A stretch of DNA of 52,502 bases from an uncultured Bacilli bacterium (GTDB lineage: Bacteria > Bacillota_I > Bacilli_A > RF39 > UBA660). Made by a program: the position numbers and the translations under genes. The notes beneath the pieces are model-generated. The model made no database searches. It was given only the letters and a program-made list of their open reading frames with translations, and was not told the DNA's origin. The stretch spans positions 1 to 52,502 of the forward strand of contig CAKPBJ010000007.1 of assembly GCA_934140575.1 (NCBI GenBank), given 5' to 3'. This document shows, piece after piece, positions 16,029 to 24,849 of this stretch; the stretch's first letter is position 1, and each line of letters opens with the position of its first letter.

Positions 16029-17582
16029 ATGAATAATATTTTAATCTCCGTTTTACTTATTATTGTAGGCCTAGTTTTAGGTTTAGTTGTATCTTTTATT
16101 ATCAATCTAATTAGAGGTAATTTAGCAAGTAAAAAGATTGAAAATTTATTTGAAAATACTAAAAAAGAGATTGAAAAAATGAAAAGGGATGCAGCTTTGG
16201 AGCAAAAGGAAGAAGCTCATAGATTAAAGATGGATTTAGATAAAGAGATTCGCGAAAAGAAAGAAGAAATGAAAGAAAGCGAAAATAGATTATTACAACG
16301 TGAGTCTAATATGGATAAACGTGATGAGATGTATCAGAAACGTGAGTTAGCTTTAGATGAACGTGAGGATAAATTAACTGAGAGACAAGAAGAAATCCAA
16401 ATTGAAAAAGGTAAAGTGGAGGAAATAAAAAAGGAACAAATAGAATTACTAGAAAAAATTTCTAAGTTTAGTAAGGAAAAAGCTAGAGAGTTAGTTATGG
16501 CTAAAGTTAAGGAAGGCATGAATAAGGAAATTACTGAATATATTCGTGAAAGAGAGAATGAGGCAAGACTTGAGGCTGATGTTAAAGCAAGAGAGATGAT
16601 TGTTACTTCTATGCAGAAGTATGCTGCTGATATTGCAAGTGATCAAACAGTTACAGTAGTTGATTTACCTACTGATGAAATGAAGGGTAGACTTATTGGT
16701 AGAGAGGGTAGAAATATTCGTTCTATAGAGTCTGTTACTGGGGTTGATTTAATTATTGATGATACACCTGAGGCTGTAGTTTTATCTAGTTTTGATCCTT
16801 TAAGACGTGAAATTGCTCGTATTACTTTGGAAACTTTAATTAAAGATGGAAGAATACATCCTACTAGAATAGAAGAAGTATACGATAAAGTATGTAAGGA
16901 TATGAAACAACAAATTATTCAATATGGTCAAGATATATTATTTGAACTTGGTCTTACTAAGTTTGATCCTGAACTTATTGAAATAATTGGAAAACTACAT
17001 TTTAGAACAAGTTTTGGACAAAATGCATTACAACATTCAAAAGAAGTTGCTGAGTTATCTGGTATACTTGCTGGTGAGCTTGGTGAAAATGTTACTCTTG
17101 CAAAAAGAGCAGGATTGCTTCATGATATTGGTAAAGCAATAGATCATGAGATTGAAGGAAGTCATGTTGAAATTGGTGTAGATATAGCAAAAAAATTTCA
17201 TGAAAATGAGACTGTCGTAAATGCAATTGCATCTCATCATGGTGATTGTCAAGCTACTACGGTTATTTCTACTATAGTTGCGATTGCTGATGCTTTATCT
17301 GCGTCACGTCCTGGTGCTAGAAATGATAGTTTAGAAAATTATATTAAGAGATTATCTCAACTTGAAGAGGTTGGTAATCAAATTAAAGGTGTTGATAAAA
17401 CATTTGCCCTTCAAGCAGGTAGAGAGTTACGTGTTGTTGTTAAACCTGAAGAAGTAGATGATTTAGAGGCACATAGAATTGCTAGGGAAGTAAAAGAAAA
17501 AATTGAAGCTAATTTAAAATATCCTGGAACAATAAAAATTACAGTAATTCGTGAAACAAGAGCACAAGAGGAAGCAAAATAA
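16029..17582 (+). CDS. rny: Ribonuclease Y
   Basis: RNase Y is the membrane-anchored endoribonuclease that starts mRNA decay in many Firmicutes. The 517-residue product has one N-terminal transmembrane helix (about 4-25) and a long charged coiled coil (about 35-190). A KH domain with GRLIGREGRNIRSIES and an HD domain with HDIGKA near residue 364 and ASHHGD follow. Length is standard (about 520). The ATG at 16029 is chosen because TGGAGG lies 6 bases upstream and is itself inside an in-frame extension. The order recA...rny is Bacillus-like. Confidence 0.97.
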   Translation: MNNILISVLLIIVGLVLGLVVSFIINLIRGNLASKKIENLFENTKKEIEKMKRDAALEQKEEAHRLKMDLDKEIREKKEEMKESENRLLQRESNMDKRDEMYQKRELALDEREDKLTERQEEIQIEKGKVEEIKKEQIELLEKISKFSKEKARELVMAKVKEGMNKEITEYIRERENEARLEADVKAREMIVTSMQKYAADIASDQTVTVVDLPTDEMKGRLIGREGRNIRSIESVTGVDLIIDDTPEAVVLSSFDPLRREIARITLETLIKDGRIHPTRIEEVYDKVCKDMKQQIIQYGQDILFELGLTKFDPELIEIIGKLHFRTSFGQNALQHSKEVAELSGILAGELGENVTLAKRAGLLHDIGKAIDHEIEGSHVEIGVDIAKKFHENETVVNAIASHHGDCQATTVISTIVAIADALSASRPGARNDSLENYIKRLSQLEEVGNQIKGVDKTFALQAGRELRVVVKPEEVDDLEAHRIAREVKEKIEANLKYPGTIKITVIRETRAQEEAK

Positions 17583-17598
17583 GTTTCCTTTTTTTTAT
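17568..17598 (+). terminator. Terminator overlapping the rny end
   Basis: AGGAA (17569-17573) pairs with TTCCT (17585-17589), followed by eight or more T residues. The stem is short, so it is probably weak. Confidence 0.45.
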
Positions 17599-17632
17599 GT
17601 TTTTTATAATAATATAGTAGGAGGTGTTTTAT

Positions 17633-17974
17633 ATAAAATATAAAATAAATTTTTATTGGTTAGTTGGAAAATTTGTTTATATAAATAAATATCGTACTAC
17701 TAATATTATAAAGAAATGTTCTGAATATCTTAGTTATTATTTTGGAGATAGTTATTCTTTTTCATATGATAAAGTTTTAACTATGAGAAAATTATTTTTG
17801 TATTTTCCAATTTATAGTCATGATTTAGAAAAAATAGGTTGGGATTATTATTTGGAACTTTTAAAATTAGATAAAGATATTTCTTATTTTTATTATAGAA
17901 TATGTTTGTTTTGTGAATTGGATTTTATTAGTTTTAAGTGTATGATTAATAATAATATTTATTATAGAATATAA
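17633..17974 (+). CDS. Stand-alone DUF1016 N-terminal-like domain, apparent ATA start
   Basis: The product (about 113 residues) resembles the N-terminal half of DUF1016/YhcG proteins. Features are an early NFYWLVGKFV, a central YLSYYFGDSYSF region, FPIYS, and IGWDYYLELLKLDKD with a Tyr-rich helix after it. The PDDEXK nuclease half found in full-length members (about 350 residues) is missing. AGGAGG at 17619-17624 is 8 bases before an in-frame ATA at 17633. The only upstream in-frame start, GTG at 17624, overlaps the ribosome-binding site. It is either translated from ATA or silenced by an ATG-to-ATA change. Role unknown. Confidence 0.55.
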   Translation: MKYKINFYWLVGKFVYINKYRTTNIIKKCSEYLSYYFGDSYSFSYDKVLTMRKLFLYFPIYSHDLEKIGWDYYLELLKLDKDISYFYYRICLFCELDFISFKCMINNNIYYRI

Positions 17975-17975
17975 A

Positions 17976-18019
17976 GTTATAAAAAAAAGGGATTATTCTT
18001 TATTTGAATTTTCCCTTTT
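17976..18019 (-). terminator. Terminator of rnj
   Basis: On the minus strand AAAAGGGA pairs with TCCCTTTT and a T run follows. The 5' arm lies within the last codons of the RNase J gene. Confidence 0.65.
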
Positions 18020-19687
18020 AATGTCCAATATTACTGGAAGAATAATTGGTTTTCTTCCTGTTATGTTGTTTATATATGGATATAGAGTTTCTGTGATATC
18101 ACTTTTTAATGTTTGGAATGTTGTTTTTGGATTTGCTAGTGCTTGTGTAATTGCTTGTTCTGCTTTATTTTCTATTTTATGAATTAGTTCTTCATTTTCA
18201 TTTACTAAAATAAATCCTCTTGTTGTAATATTTGGAGTAATTAATAATTGTCTTTTTTTCATGTCAACATTTACTATTACTACAAGTATTCCGTCATTTG
18301 CCATAATTTTTCTATCTTTAATTACTGCACTTCCAATTTCTCCAATTCTATTTCCATCAACGTATACATCTGCACCTGGTTTAGATTCAGATTTTGTTAA
18401 GACGTGATTTTTAAGTGTTAGTGTATCACCATTTTTTAATATAAATGTATTTTCCTTTGGAATACCACAATTAATACCAATATTTGCTTGTTTCTTTAAC
18501 ATTCTGTAATCTCCATGGAATGGCATTAAGTATTTTGGATTAATTAATCTAAACATTAATTTTATTTCTTCTTCATTAGCGTGTCCTGATGTATGTAGGT
18601 CTGCTAAAATGTTGTTTGTATATACTTTTACACCTTTTAAGTATAATTTATTTATTGTTTTAGAAATACTTAAAGCATTTCCTGGTATTGCAGATGATGA
18701 GAATATTACTACGTCATCTGGTCTTAATTTAATTTGTTTATGTGTTCCATTAGAAATTCTTGATAGAGCAGCAAGTGGTTCTCCTTGACTACCAGTACAT
18801 AGAATTGTTACTTCATTTGGTTTTAAATTATTTGCTTCTTCTGGAGTTATTAATAGTTCTTTATGATCAATATATCCTGCGTTAAGGGAAATATTGATAT
18901 TGTTCTCCATACTTCTACCAAATATACAAATTTTTCTGTTGTGTTTAAAGCATGTTTCAAATATGTGTTTTACTCTATAGATGTTTGATGCGAATGTTGC
19001 GATTATAATACGACTGTTTTTACATTTATCAAACATTTCATTTAATGTTTCATCTACAACTGATTCACTATTTGAAAAACCTTCGTTTAATGCATTTGTT
19101 GAATCACTTATTAAAACATCAACTCCATCTTTTCCTAATGATGCCATTTTATATAAATCTGACATTGGTCCTATTGGGGTTAAATCGAATTTATAATCTC
19201 CTGTTGTAACGATTCTTCCATCTGGTGTTTTTATACTAATACCATGTGAATCTGGTATAGAGTGTGTTACTCTAAAAAATTCTATTTCTATATCCTTAAA
19301 TTTTAATTTAGTTTGGTCGGTATAAGCAATTAAATTATCATATCTAATGTTTCTATCTTGTAATTTTACTGCGATTAATTCTTTTGCATGTTGTGGAGCA
19401 TATACTGCAGGAATATTAATACTTTGTAATAAAAATGGAATTCCTCCAATATGATCTTCGTGTCCATGAGTAATTAATAAAGCTTTGATTTTATCTTCAT
19501 TTTCTTTTAGAAAAGTAAAATCTGGTAAAATATAGTCAACTCCCATAATTTCGTTATCAGGGAATCTTACACCGGCATCAATAATAATAATTGCGTCATT
19601 ATGCATTATACAATACATATTTTTTCCGACTTCTCCTAAACCACCTAAAACAACTATTTTTGTTCCGTTGGTTTCTTTATTATTCAT
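17993..19687 (-). CDS. rnj: Ribonuclease J
   Basis: RNase J is a metallo-beta-lactamase-fold 5' exonuclease/endonuclease in mRNA decay and rRNA maturation. The 564-residue product contains the zinc motif HGHEDH (74-79), the beta-CASP region with CTGSQGEPLAAL, and SGHANEEE and PFHGDYR near 360-385. A C-terminal domain follows. The start has AAAGGAG upstream on the minus strand. It lies convergent to rny and the DUF1016-like gene, so two main decay nucleases are neighbours here. Confidence 0.96.
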   Translation of the reverse strand: MNNKETNGTKIVVLGGLGEVGKNMYCIMHNDAIIIIDAGVRFPDNEIMGVDYILPDFTFLKENEDKIKALLITHGHEDHIGGIPFLLQSINIPAVYAPQHAKELIAVKLQDRNIRYDNLIAYTDQTKLKFKDIEIEFFRVTHSIPDSHGISIKTPDGRIVTTGDYKFDLTPIGPMSDLYKMASLGKDGVDVLISDSTNALNEGFSNSESVVDETLNEMFDKCKNSRIIIATFASNIYRVKHIFETCFKHNRKICIFGRSMENNINISLNAGYIDHKELLITPEEANNLKPNEVTILCTGSQGEPLAALSRISNGTHKQIKLRPDDVVIFSSSAIPGNALSISKTINKLYLKGVKVYTNNILADLHTSGHANEEEIKLMFRLINPKYLMPFHGDYRMLKKQANIGINCGIPKENTFILKNGDTLTLKNHVLTKSESKPGADVYVDGNRIGEIGSAVIKDRKIMANDGILVVIVNVDMKKRQLLITPNITTRGFILVNENEELIHKIENKAEQAITQALANPKTTFQTLKSDITETLYPYINNITGRKPIILPVILDIKRENSNKE

Positions 19688-19732
19688 AATTTCTCCTTTC
19701 GTTAATAAGTTTTTATAAAGAACTAACTATGA

Positions 19733-19762
19733 AATTATACTATATTTTTTTTGTTTTGTCTA
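19733..19762 (-). promoter_or_regulatory. rnj promoter
   Basis: On the minus strand TAGACA, an 18-base spacer and TATAAT, about 45 bases before the start codon. Confidence 0.55.
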
Positions 19763-19778
19763 TTCTTTGGATTTTATT

Positions 19779-19807
19779 TTGAAAATAAGTTTGAGTTGTG
19801 TTATAAT
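19779..19807 (+). promoter_or_regulatory. mgtC promoter
   Basis: TTGAAA, a 17-base spacer and TATAAT lie just upstream of the AAAGGAGG of the MgtC gene. Confidence 0.7.
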
Positions 19808-19835
19808 TACTTCCACAAAATGTAAAGGAGGATTT

Positions 19836-20543
19836 ATGGAATTGGACTTTATTATTAGAATTGGTGTATGTTTACTTTTAAGTATTTTAATTGGTAGTGA
19901 AAGGCAATATAGAAATGGTATGGTCGGTCTTAGGACTAATGTACTTGTAGCAATTGGGTCTTTTATGTTTAATTATGTTACATTTGGTGTTAGTGGAGAT
20001 CATGATTTTACAAGAATGGGAGCAGGTATTGTTTCTGGTATGGGATTTCTTGGAGCTGGTATTATAATTCAGGAAAATAATAGAGTTAAGGGACTTAATA
20101 CAGCTGCTACTTTATGGTGTGTTTCTGCGATAGGAGTTTTGACTTCTTCTGGTATGCTTTTTGAATCTTGCGTTGGGACATTTTTAGTTTTATTTTCAAA
20201 TATTATACTTAGACTTATTTCATTTTTTGTTATGAATAAGATTAAAAATAAATTAAAAGAAAAATGTATTTTAAGAGTTTCCTGTACAAGGACAATTGAG
20301 GGAAGTATATGTCAAACTTTATCTAGTTATATAGAACAACATAATTTGAATTTAATTAGTATGAATAAAGATGAGGTTACAAAGGATGAGGTAAAACTTG
20401 TTGTTACTATTATTACATCAAGGCCTGATGAAGTAGACAATCTTGTTAAAGCATTAAGTGCTGAGGTAGGAGTTACTTCACTTTCTTGGAAACATAGTAA
20501 GTATTATCAAGCAGATAATGAAGATGATACTTCTGAAGAGTAA
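19836..20543 (+). CDS. MgtC/SapB family membrane protein
   Basis: MgtC-type proteins are membrane proteins tied to Mg2+ limitation and envelope/ATP homeostasis. The 235-residue product has about four hydrophobic segments. It has the family core GSERQYRNGMVGLRTNVLVA and GAGIVSGMGFLGAGIIIQ, with TAATLWCVSAIG and an ACT-like soluble C-terminal domain (about 150-230). The start at 19836 follows AAAGGAGG; upstream in-frame codons lack homology. The window also holds a MgtA-type Mg2+ ATPase at 28711. Confidence 0.9.
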   Translation: MELDFIIRIGVCLLLSILIGSERQYRNGMVGLRTNVLVAIGSFMFNYVTFGVSGDHDFTRMGAGIVSGMGFLGAGIIIQENNRVKGLNTAATLWCVSAIGVLTSSGMLFESCVGTFLVLFSNIILRLISFFVMNKIKNKLKEKCILRVSCTRTIEGSICQTLSSYIEQHNLNLISMNKDEVTKDEVKLVVTIITSRPDEVDNLVKALSAEVGVTSLSWKHSKYYQADNEDDTSEE

Positions 20544-20576
20544 ATGTTTATGTTATAATATTTAAGAGGTGATATA

Positions 20577-21599
20577 ATGGGACTTTTTAATAAGATTAAA
20601 GATATGTTTAGTGGAACTGAAAAAGATGAGAAAAAAGTTTCTGATGAACAAGTTGTAGAAAAAAATAGTAATGAAAGTAATATTAAAGTTTATGAAAAAG
20701 GACTTAGTAAATCTCGTAAGGGTTTTGTTTCTAAGCTTGCTGATTTAACTAATAAATATAGTAAGATTACTGATGAGTATTTTGATGAATTAGAAGAAAT
20801 TTTAATTATGGCTGATATTGGTGTGAATACTGTAATGGAGTTTATTGATAGATTGAGAGATAGAGTTCGTCATGAAAATATTACTGATCCTAGTGAGTTA
20901 AAAGAGATTATAGTTGATGAGTTATTTATTATCTATGTTAATGATGAAGTATTAAGTAATAAAATTAAGTTTAATGAAAATGGACCAACTGTAATTTTAT
21001 TTGTTGGAGTGAATGGAGTAGGTAAGACTACTACTATTGGTAAACTTGCAAATAAATTTAAGGATGACGGTAAGAAGATATTACTTGTTGGGGCAGATAC
21101 TTTTAGAGCAGGAGCTGTTGAACAATTAAAAGAGTGGAGTGAAAGAACTGGTGTTGGATTCTATGGAAAAGAAAATAGTGATCCTGCAAGTGTTGTATTT
21201 GATGGACTGGTTAAAGCAAAAGAAGATAAATACGATATTGTTTTAGTTGATACTGCTGGTAGACTTCAAAATAAAGTTAATCTTATGAAAGAACTAGAAA
21301 AAATTAATAAAGTAATTGATAACCAAATTGAAGGTGGAGCAACAGAAACGTTACTTGTTGTGGATGCAACAACTGGACAAAATGGTATTAGTCAAGCTAA
21401 AGCATTTAAAGAAATTACAAATATAACAGGAATTGTACTTACTAAATTAGATGGAACTGCTAAAGGTGGAATAGTACTAGCAATAAAAGAAAGTGTTGGA
21501 ATACCAGTTAAATATATCGGACTTGGAGAGACAAAAGATGATTTACAAGTATTTGATATTGAAAAATATATTTATGGGCTATTTAAGGATATGATGTAA
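20577..21599 (+). CDS. ftsY: Signal recognition particle receptor FtsY
   Basis: FtsY docks SRP-ribosome complexes at the membrane. The 340-residue product has a short acidic N-terminal region and then the NG domain. Its motifs are GVNGVGKTTTIGKLA (about 142-156), DTFRAGAVEQLKEW, DTAGRLQNK, TKLDGTAKGG and GLGETKDDLQVFD. The start is preceded by AAGAGGTGAT, with a TATAAT-type -10 about 20 bases earlier. It is followed immediately by a small membrane protein and ylxM, a conserved SRP cluster. Confidence 0.97.
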   Translation: MGLFNKIKDMFSGTEKDEKKVSDEQVVEKNSNESNIKVYEKGLSKSRKGFVSKLADLTNKYSKITDEYFDELEEILIMADIGVNTVMEFIDRLRDRVRHENITDPSELKEIIVDELFIIYVNDEVLSNKIKFNENGPTVILFVGVNGVGKTTTIGKLANKFKDDGKKILLVGADTFRAGAVEQLKEWSERTGVGFYGKENSDPASVVFDGLVKAKEDKYDIVLVDTAGRLQNKVNLMKELEKINKVIDNQIEGGATETLLVVDATTGQNGISQAKAFKEITNITGIVLTKLDGTAKGGIVLAIKESVGIPVKYIGLGETKDDLQVFDIEKYIYGLFKDMM

Positions 21600-21875
21600 A
21601 TGAAAAAGAGTAGTAGTCATAAAATAAATGAATTTAATATATTTAATATTAATGTACAGGTTATTTTAACTATTTGTACTGTTGTTTTATTTGTTATGTA
21701 TTTTTTTAATAAAGAATTTTTATGGTTGTTTGAAATATTTGCGGGATTTACTTTGTTAGATTTTGGATATAATAATTATAAAATTTATATGAAAGGTAAA
21801 TTTATTACGATAGTTTATACTGTTACTGGTATTGTTTCAGTTATACTTGGAATATTAAATGTAATAGGTATTTAA
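21600..21875 (+). CDS. Small membrane protein in the SRP cluster
   Basis: This 91-residue protein has three hydrophobic segments (about 18-38, 41-58 and 68-90). It starts directly after the ftsY stop with no gap and ends one base before ylxM, so it is part of this operon. It belongs to no family I recognise. Its location next to ftsY, ylxM and ffh may reflect a membrane-insertion role, but that is inference from context only. Confidence 0.7.
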   Translation: MKKSSSHKINEFNIFNINVQVILTICTVVLFVMYFFNKEFLWLFEIFAGFTLLDFGYNNYKIYMKGKFITIVYTVTGIVSVILGILNVIGI

Positions 21876-21876
21876 T

Positions 21877-22176
21877 ATGGATATGGATGATGTTATTTAT
21901 TATAATGAATTGTATGATTTATATGGTAAGTTATTAACTGATAAGCAAAGGGAATATTTTGAAGATTATTATTTTAATAATTTAAGTTTTTCTGAACTTG
22001 CTGAAAATTATAATGTTAGTAGAAATGCGGTTTTTAAGCAATTAAAGATTACTAAAGAAAAGCTTTTAGAATTTGATAATGCTTTGAAATTATATGAAAA
22101 GAAGAAGAAAATTATAGATATAATTGATTGTATACAAGATAAAGATATAAAGGAAAAATTAGAAGACTTAATTTGA
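21877..22176 (+). CDS. ylxM: YlxM/p13-family HTH protein (SRP-associated)
   Basis: YlxM-type proteins carry a sigma-70 region 4-like HTH and are encoded next to ffh; in streptococci the homologue affects SRP activity. The 99-residue product has LTDKQREYFEDYYFNNLSF, the HTH ELAENYNVSRNAVFKQLKI, and a charged C-terminal helix. Length fits the family (about 100-110). A second in-frame ATG two codons later is an equally possible start. It ends in a terminator, separating it from the HerA-like gene. Confidence 0.9.
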   Translation: MDMDDVIYYNELYDLYGKLLTDKQREYFEDYYFNNLSFSELAENYNVSRNAVFKQLKITKEKLLEFDNALKLYEKKKKIIDIIDCIQDKDIKEKLEDLI

Positions 22177-22190
22177 TTGAGTCTTTTTTC
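22161..22190 (+). terminator. Terminator after ylxM
   Basis: AAGACT and AGTCTT pair across an 11-base loop and are followed by TTTTT. Confidence 0.65.
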
Positions 22191-22268
22191 TTGTAAATGA
22201 ATTAAAAAAAATGTATAATTTTATTATGATAGGGAAACTGTTTAAGAAGAATGGAAGAGGGAATTGAT

Positions 22269-24779
22269 ATGTTTGATAGAATTACATATATAAGTAATGA
22301 TGGGTGTGATATTAAATTAAAGAATGGTGGAGAGGTTTCTACTAACTTAATGAATTTACACTTGGTTTTTGAGGATTCTAATAAAAAAGTTCTTGGGGAA
22401 GTTGATGATTTAAAGGGAGATACTGTCAAGGCTAGATTTTTAGGTGAGATTGTCGGAAATAGACTTATTGGTGGTACTATTAGAAAACCTAATTTGGATG
22501 CGACTATTAGAGTAATTGATAAATCTGAAATTCCTATGATTACTGGAGCTGACGTGGATGGCTTTATGGAGCTTGGTGTTAGTCCTTTGTATGATGATTT
22601 TCCAATTTATTTAGATGTTAATAGTTTCTTTAGTAATCACTTTGCTATATTTGGTAATACTGGTTCTGGTAAATCTTGTGGTGTTACAAGACTTTTCCAA
22701 AATATGTTTCATGATCAAAGATTAAATCCTTATAAAGCTAATATCTTTATATTTGATTCATCAGGTGAATATTATAATGCTTTTAATAGTTTAAATTCAA
22801 TTAATAGTAATTATAATTATAGATATATAAGTACTAATGAAGTTGATGGGTTAGGAGAAAAGTTAAGATTACCAATTTATTTATTAAATAAGGATGATTT
22901 AGCATTACTTTTACAATGTACAAGTCATTCTCAATTGCCAATAATTGAAAGAATGTTAAAATTAGCTTTAGTGTTTAGTCAAAATGATATGGATTCTAAT
23001 GCTTATAAGAATCATTTAATTGCTAAGGCTATTATGACTATTTTATATACTAATGAGACTGCTCCTAATAAGAGAAATGAGATTTTTTCTATACTTGCAA
23101 GTTGTTCTACTGATGAATTTAATTTAGAGGCTCCAGTACAAGGAATTGGTTATGTACGTAAGTTTAGAGAGTGTTTCTTGATTGATAATTCAGGGAATTT
23201 TACTGAAAGTGTATTACTTACTGAATATGTTAATTCATTTATTAAAGAAGAATATGATAATTATGAACCACATACTGGTGTGTTTTATAATCTAGATACT
23301 TTGGAAAAGGCTCTTAACTTTACATTGATTAGTGAAGGATGGTTAAGAAATGATCAGACTTATGGTGATGCAGTTACTTTAAGAGTTAGACTTCATTCTT
23401 TAATAGTTGGAGATAATGCTAAATACTTTGATGTTAAAGATTATGTTTCTTTAGAAACTTTCTTATCTAGTTTATTAATTGATAATGGTAAAAAATATCA
23501 AATTGTTAATATTAATTTAAATGATATTGATGATGATTTTGCTAAAGTATTGACTAAGATTTATTCTAGACTTATTTTTGATTTCTCTAAGGGTTTAAAA
23601 AATAGAGGAAGTATACCTTTTCATATAGTTCTTGAAGAAGCACATAGATATATTCAAGATGATAGAGATAGATTTTTATTTGGATATAATATATTTGAAA
23701 GAATTGCTAAAGAAGGACGTAAGTATGGTGTAATACTTGGACTTATTTCACAAAGACCAGTTGAAATTTCTGATACTGTTATTTCTCAGTGTACTAATTT
23801 TTTAATATTTAAAATAAACCATCCAGTTGATGTTGATTATATTCGTAAAATGGTTCCTAATATTACTGATGAGATTGTTGAAAAACAAAAGTCATTGCAA
23901 GCTGGAACTTGTTTAGGATTTGGTCTTGGATTTAAGATTCCATTGATTGTTAAGATGAAAATGCCTAATCCATCACCTTTATCTAGTAACTGTGATGTTG
24001 TTAGTATTTGGGGTGGTGGTAAGATGCGTTCTTCTCAAGCTTCTGTACAAAATGTTAATTTAAATGATTTTTCTAATAGTAGTAGTTTGAATAATAATAG
24101 TGCATCAGTAAATTCAAGTATATTTAATGTAAATTCTTCTAATAGTGTAGAGAATCATAATCCGGCACTTGATTTTGTAAATAGACAAGTAGTTAAACAA
24201 ACTAATGATGTAGGTAGTGTTTCTACTACTACTACTGCTGCTACTCCTACAGTAAGTGAGTCTTCAACTACAAATAATTCTTCATCTACGTTTGTTTCAC
24301 AAGGTGTATCTAATCAAATTGTTAGTGATGTTCCTACTGGGGAACATAATCCGGCACTTGACTTTGGGGTATCGTCAAATACTAATTCTTCTATTAATAT
24401 AGGTAGTTCATCAAGTACTCCAGTTACTGCACCAACTACAATTGTGCCAGCTACTAGTCAGATAACTTCTGAGAGTACTTCTTTAGAACATAATCCAGCA
24501 CTTGATTTTGGTACACCTCAAATAGTTAATGAAAAGCCTGTTTTTGTAAATGATGATGTTGAATCTAAGAGAGATATGATGGGAAATATTATTTCAAATA
24601 TTCCTAATCAAAATGTTTCAACTGCTCCTATTATGACTTCTCCAATGGATTTTAATTTGTCTAATACAAATAATAGTTCAAATATGGCTATGAATACTAC
24701 TACGAATACTCAGGAGAAGGAAATGCCTAAATTAACTTTAGATGATGATTATGATGATACTGGAGTAGATTTTGCTTAA
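22269..24779 (+). CDS. HerA-like hexameric ATPase with repeat-bearing tail
   Basis: This 836-residue protein has a HerA-type N-terminal beta-barrel (about 1-100) and an ATPase of the HerA/FtsK class. Walker A is GNTGSGKS near residue 130; IFIFDSSGEY and a Walker B-like HIVLEEAHRYI lie near 451-461, with SQRPVEIS after it. HerA proteins translocate DNA, usually with the NurA nuclease, which is not seen here. The final 250 residues are Ser/Asn/Thr-rich and disordered but contain three copies of [N/E]HNPALDF. The ATG at 22269 follows AAGAGGG; an in-frame ATG at 22251 is possible. It sits between ylxM and ffh. Confidence 0.85.
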   Translation: MFDRITYISNDGCDIKLKNGGEVSTNLMNLHLVFEDSNKKVLGEVDDLKGDTVKARFLGEIVGNRLIGGTIRKPNLDATIRVIDKSEIPMITGADVDGFMELGVSPLYDDFPIYLDVNSFFSNHFAIFGNTGSGKSCGVTRLFQNMFHDQRLNPYKANIFIFDSSGEYYNAFNSLNSINSNYNYRYISTNEVDGLGEKLRLPIYLLNKDDLALLLQCTSHSQLPIIERMLKLALVFSQNDMDSNAYKNHLIAKAIMTILYTNETAPNKRNEIFSILASCSTDEFNLEAPVQGIGYVRKFRECFLIDNSGNFTESVLLTEYVNSFIKEEYDNYEPHTGVFYNLDTLEKALNFTLISEGWLRNDQTYGDAVTLRVRLHSLIVGDNAKYFDVKDYVSLETFLSSLLIDNGKKYQIVNINLNDIDDDFAKVLTKIYSRLIFDFSKGLKNRGSIPFHIVLEEAHRYIQDDRDRFLFGYNIFERIAKEGRKYGVILGLISQRPVEISDTVISQCTNFLIFKINHPVDVDYIRKMVPNITDEIVEKQKSLQAGTCLGFGLGFKIPLIVKMKMPNPSPLSSNCDVVSIWGGGKMRSSQASVQNVNLNDFSNSSSLNNNSASVNSSIFNVNSSNSVENHNPALDFVNRQVVKQTNDVGSVSTTTTAATPTVSESSTTNNSSSTFVSQGVSNQIVSDVPTGEHNPALDFGVSSNTNSSINIGSSSSTPVTAPTTIVPATSQITSESTSLEHNPALDFGTPQIVNEKPVFVNDDVESKRDMMGNIISNIPNQNVSTAPIMTSPMDFNLSNTNNSSNMAMNTTTNTQEKEMPKLTLDDDYDDTGVDFA
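24153..24509 (+). repeat. Three copies of the motif [N/E]HNPALDF in the HerA-like tail
   Basis: The codons for (N/E)HNPALDF occur at 24153-24176, 24342-24365 and 24486-24509 inside otherwise unconserved Ser/Asn-rich sequence. Synonymous changes (CCG/CCA, GAT/GAC) show protein-level conservation, typical of a short linear binding motif. Confidence 0.8.
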
Positions 24780-24806
24780 AATAGTGGTTTCCACTATTTT
24801 TTCTTT
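24777..24806 (+). terminator. Terminator after the HerA-like gene
   Basis: AAAATAGTGG and CCACTATTTT form a perfect 10-bp stem with a TTT loop, followed by TTCTTTG. Confidence 0.85.
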
Positions 24807-24832
24807 GTATAGATAATAATTTTTGATATAAT
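24805..24832 (+). promoter_or_regulatory. ffh promoter
   Basis: TTGTAT, a 16-base spacer and TATAAT lie 17 bases before the ffh start, implying a very short leader. Confidence 0.55.
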
Positions 24833-24849
24833 AGGGAATAGGTGATAAT

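Noticed and set aside
16334..17252. Minus-strand open frames within rny
   Set aside because: They are antisense to the coiled-coil and HD domain of RNase Y and have no ribosome-binding sites.
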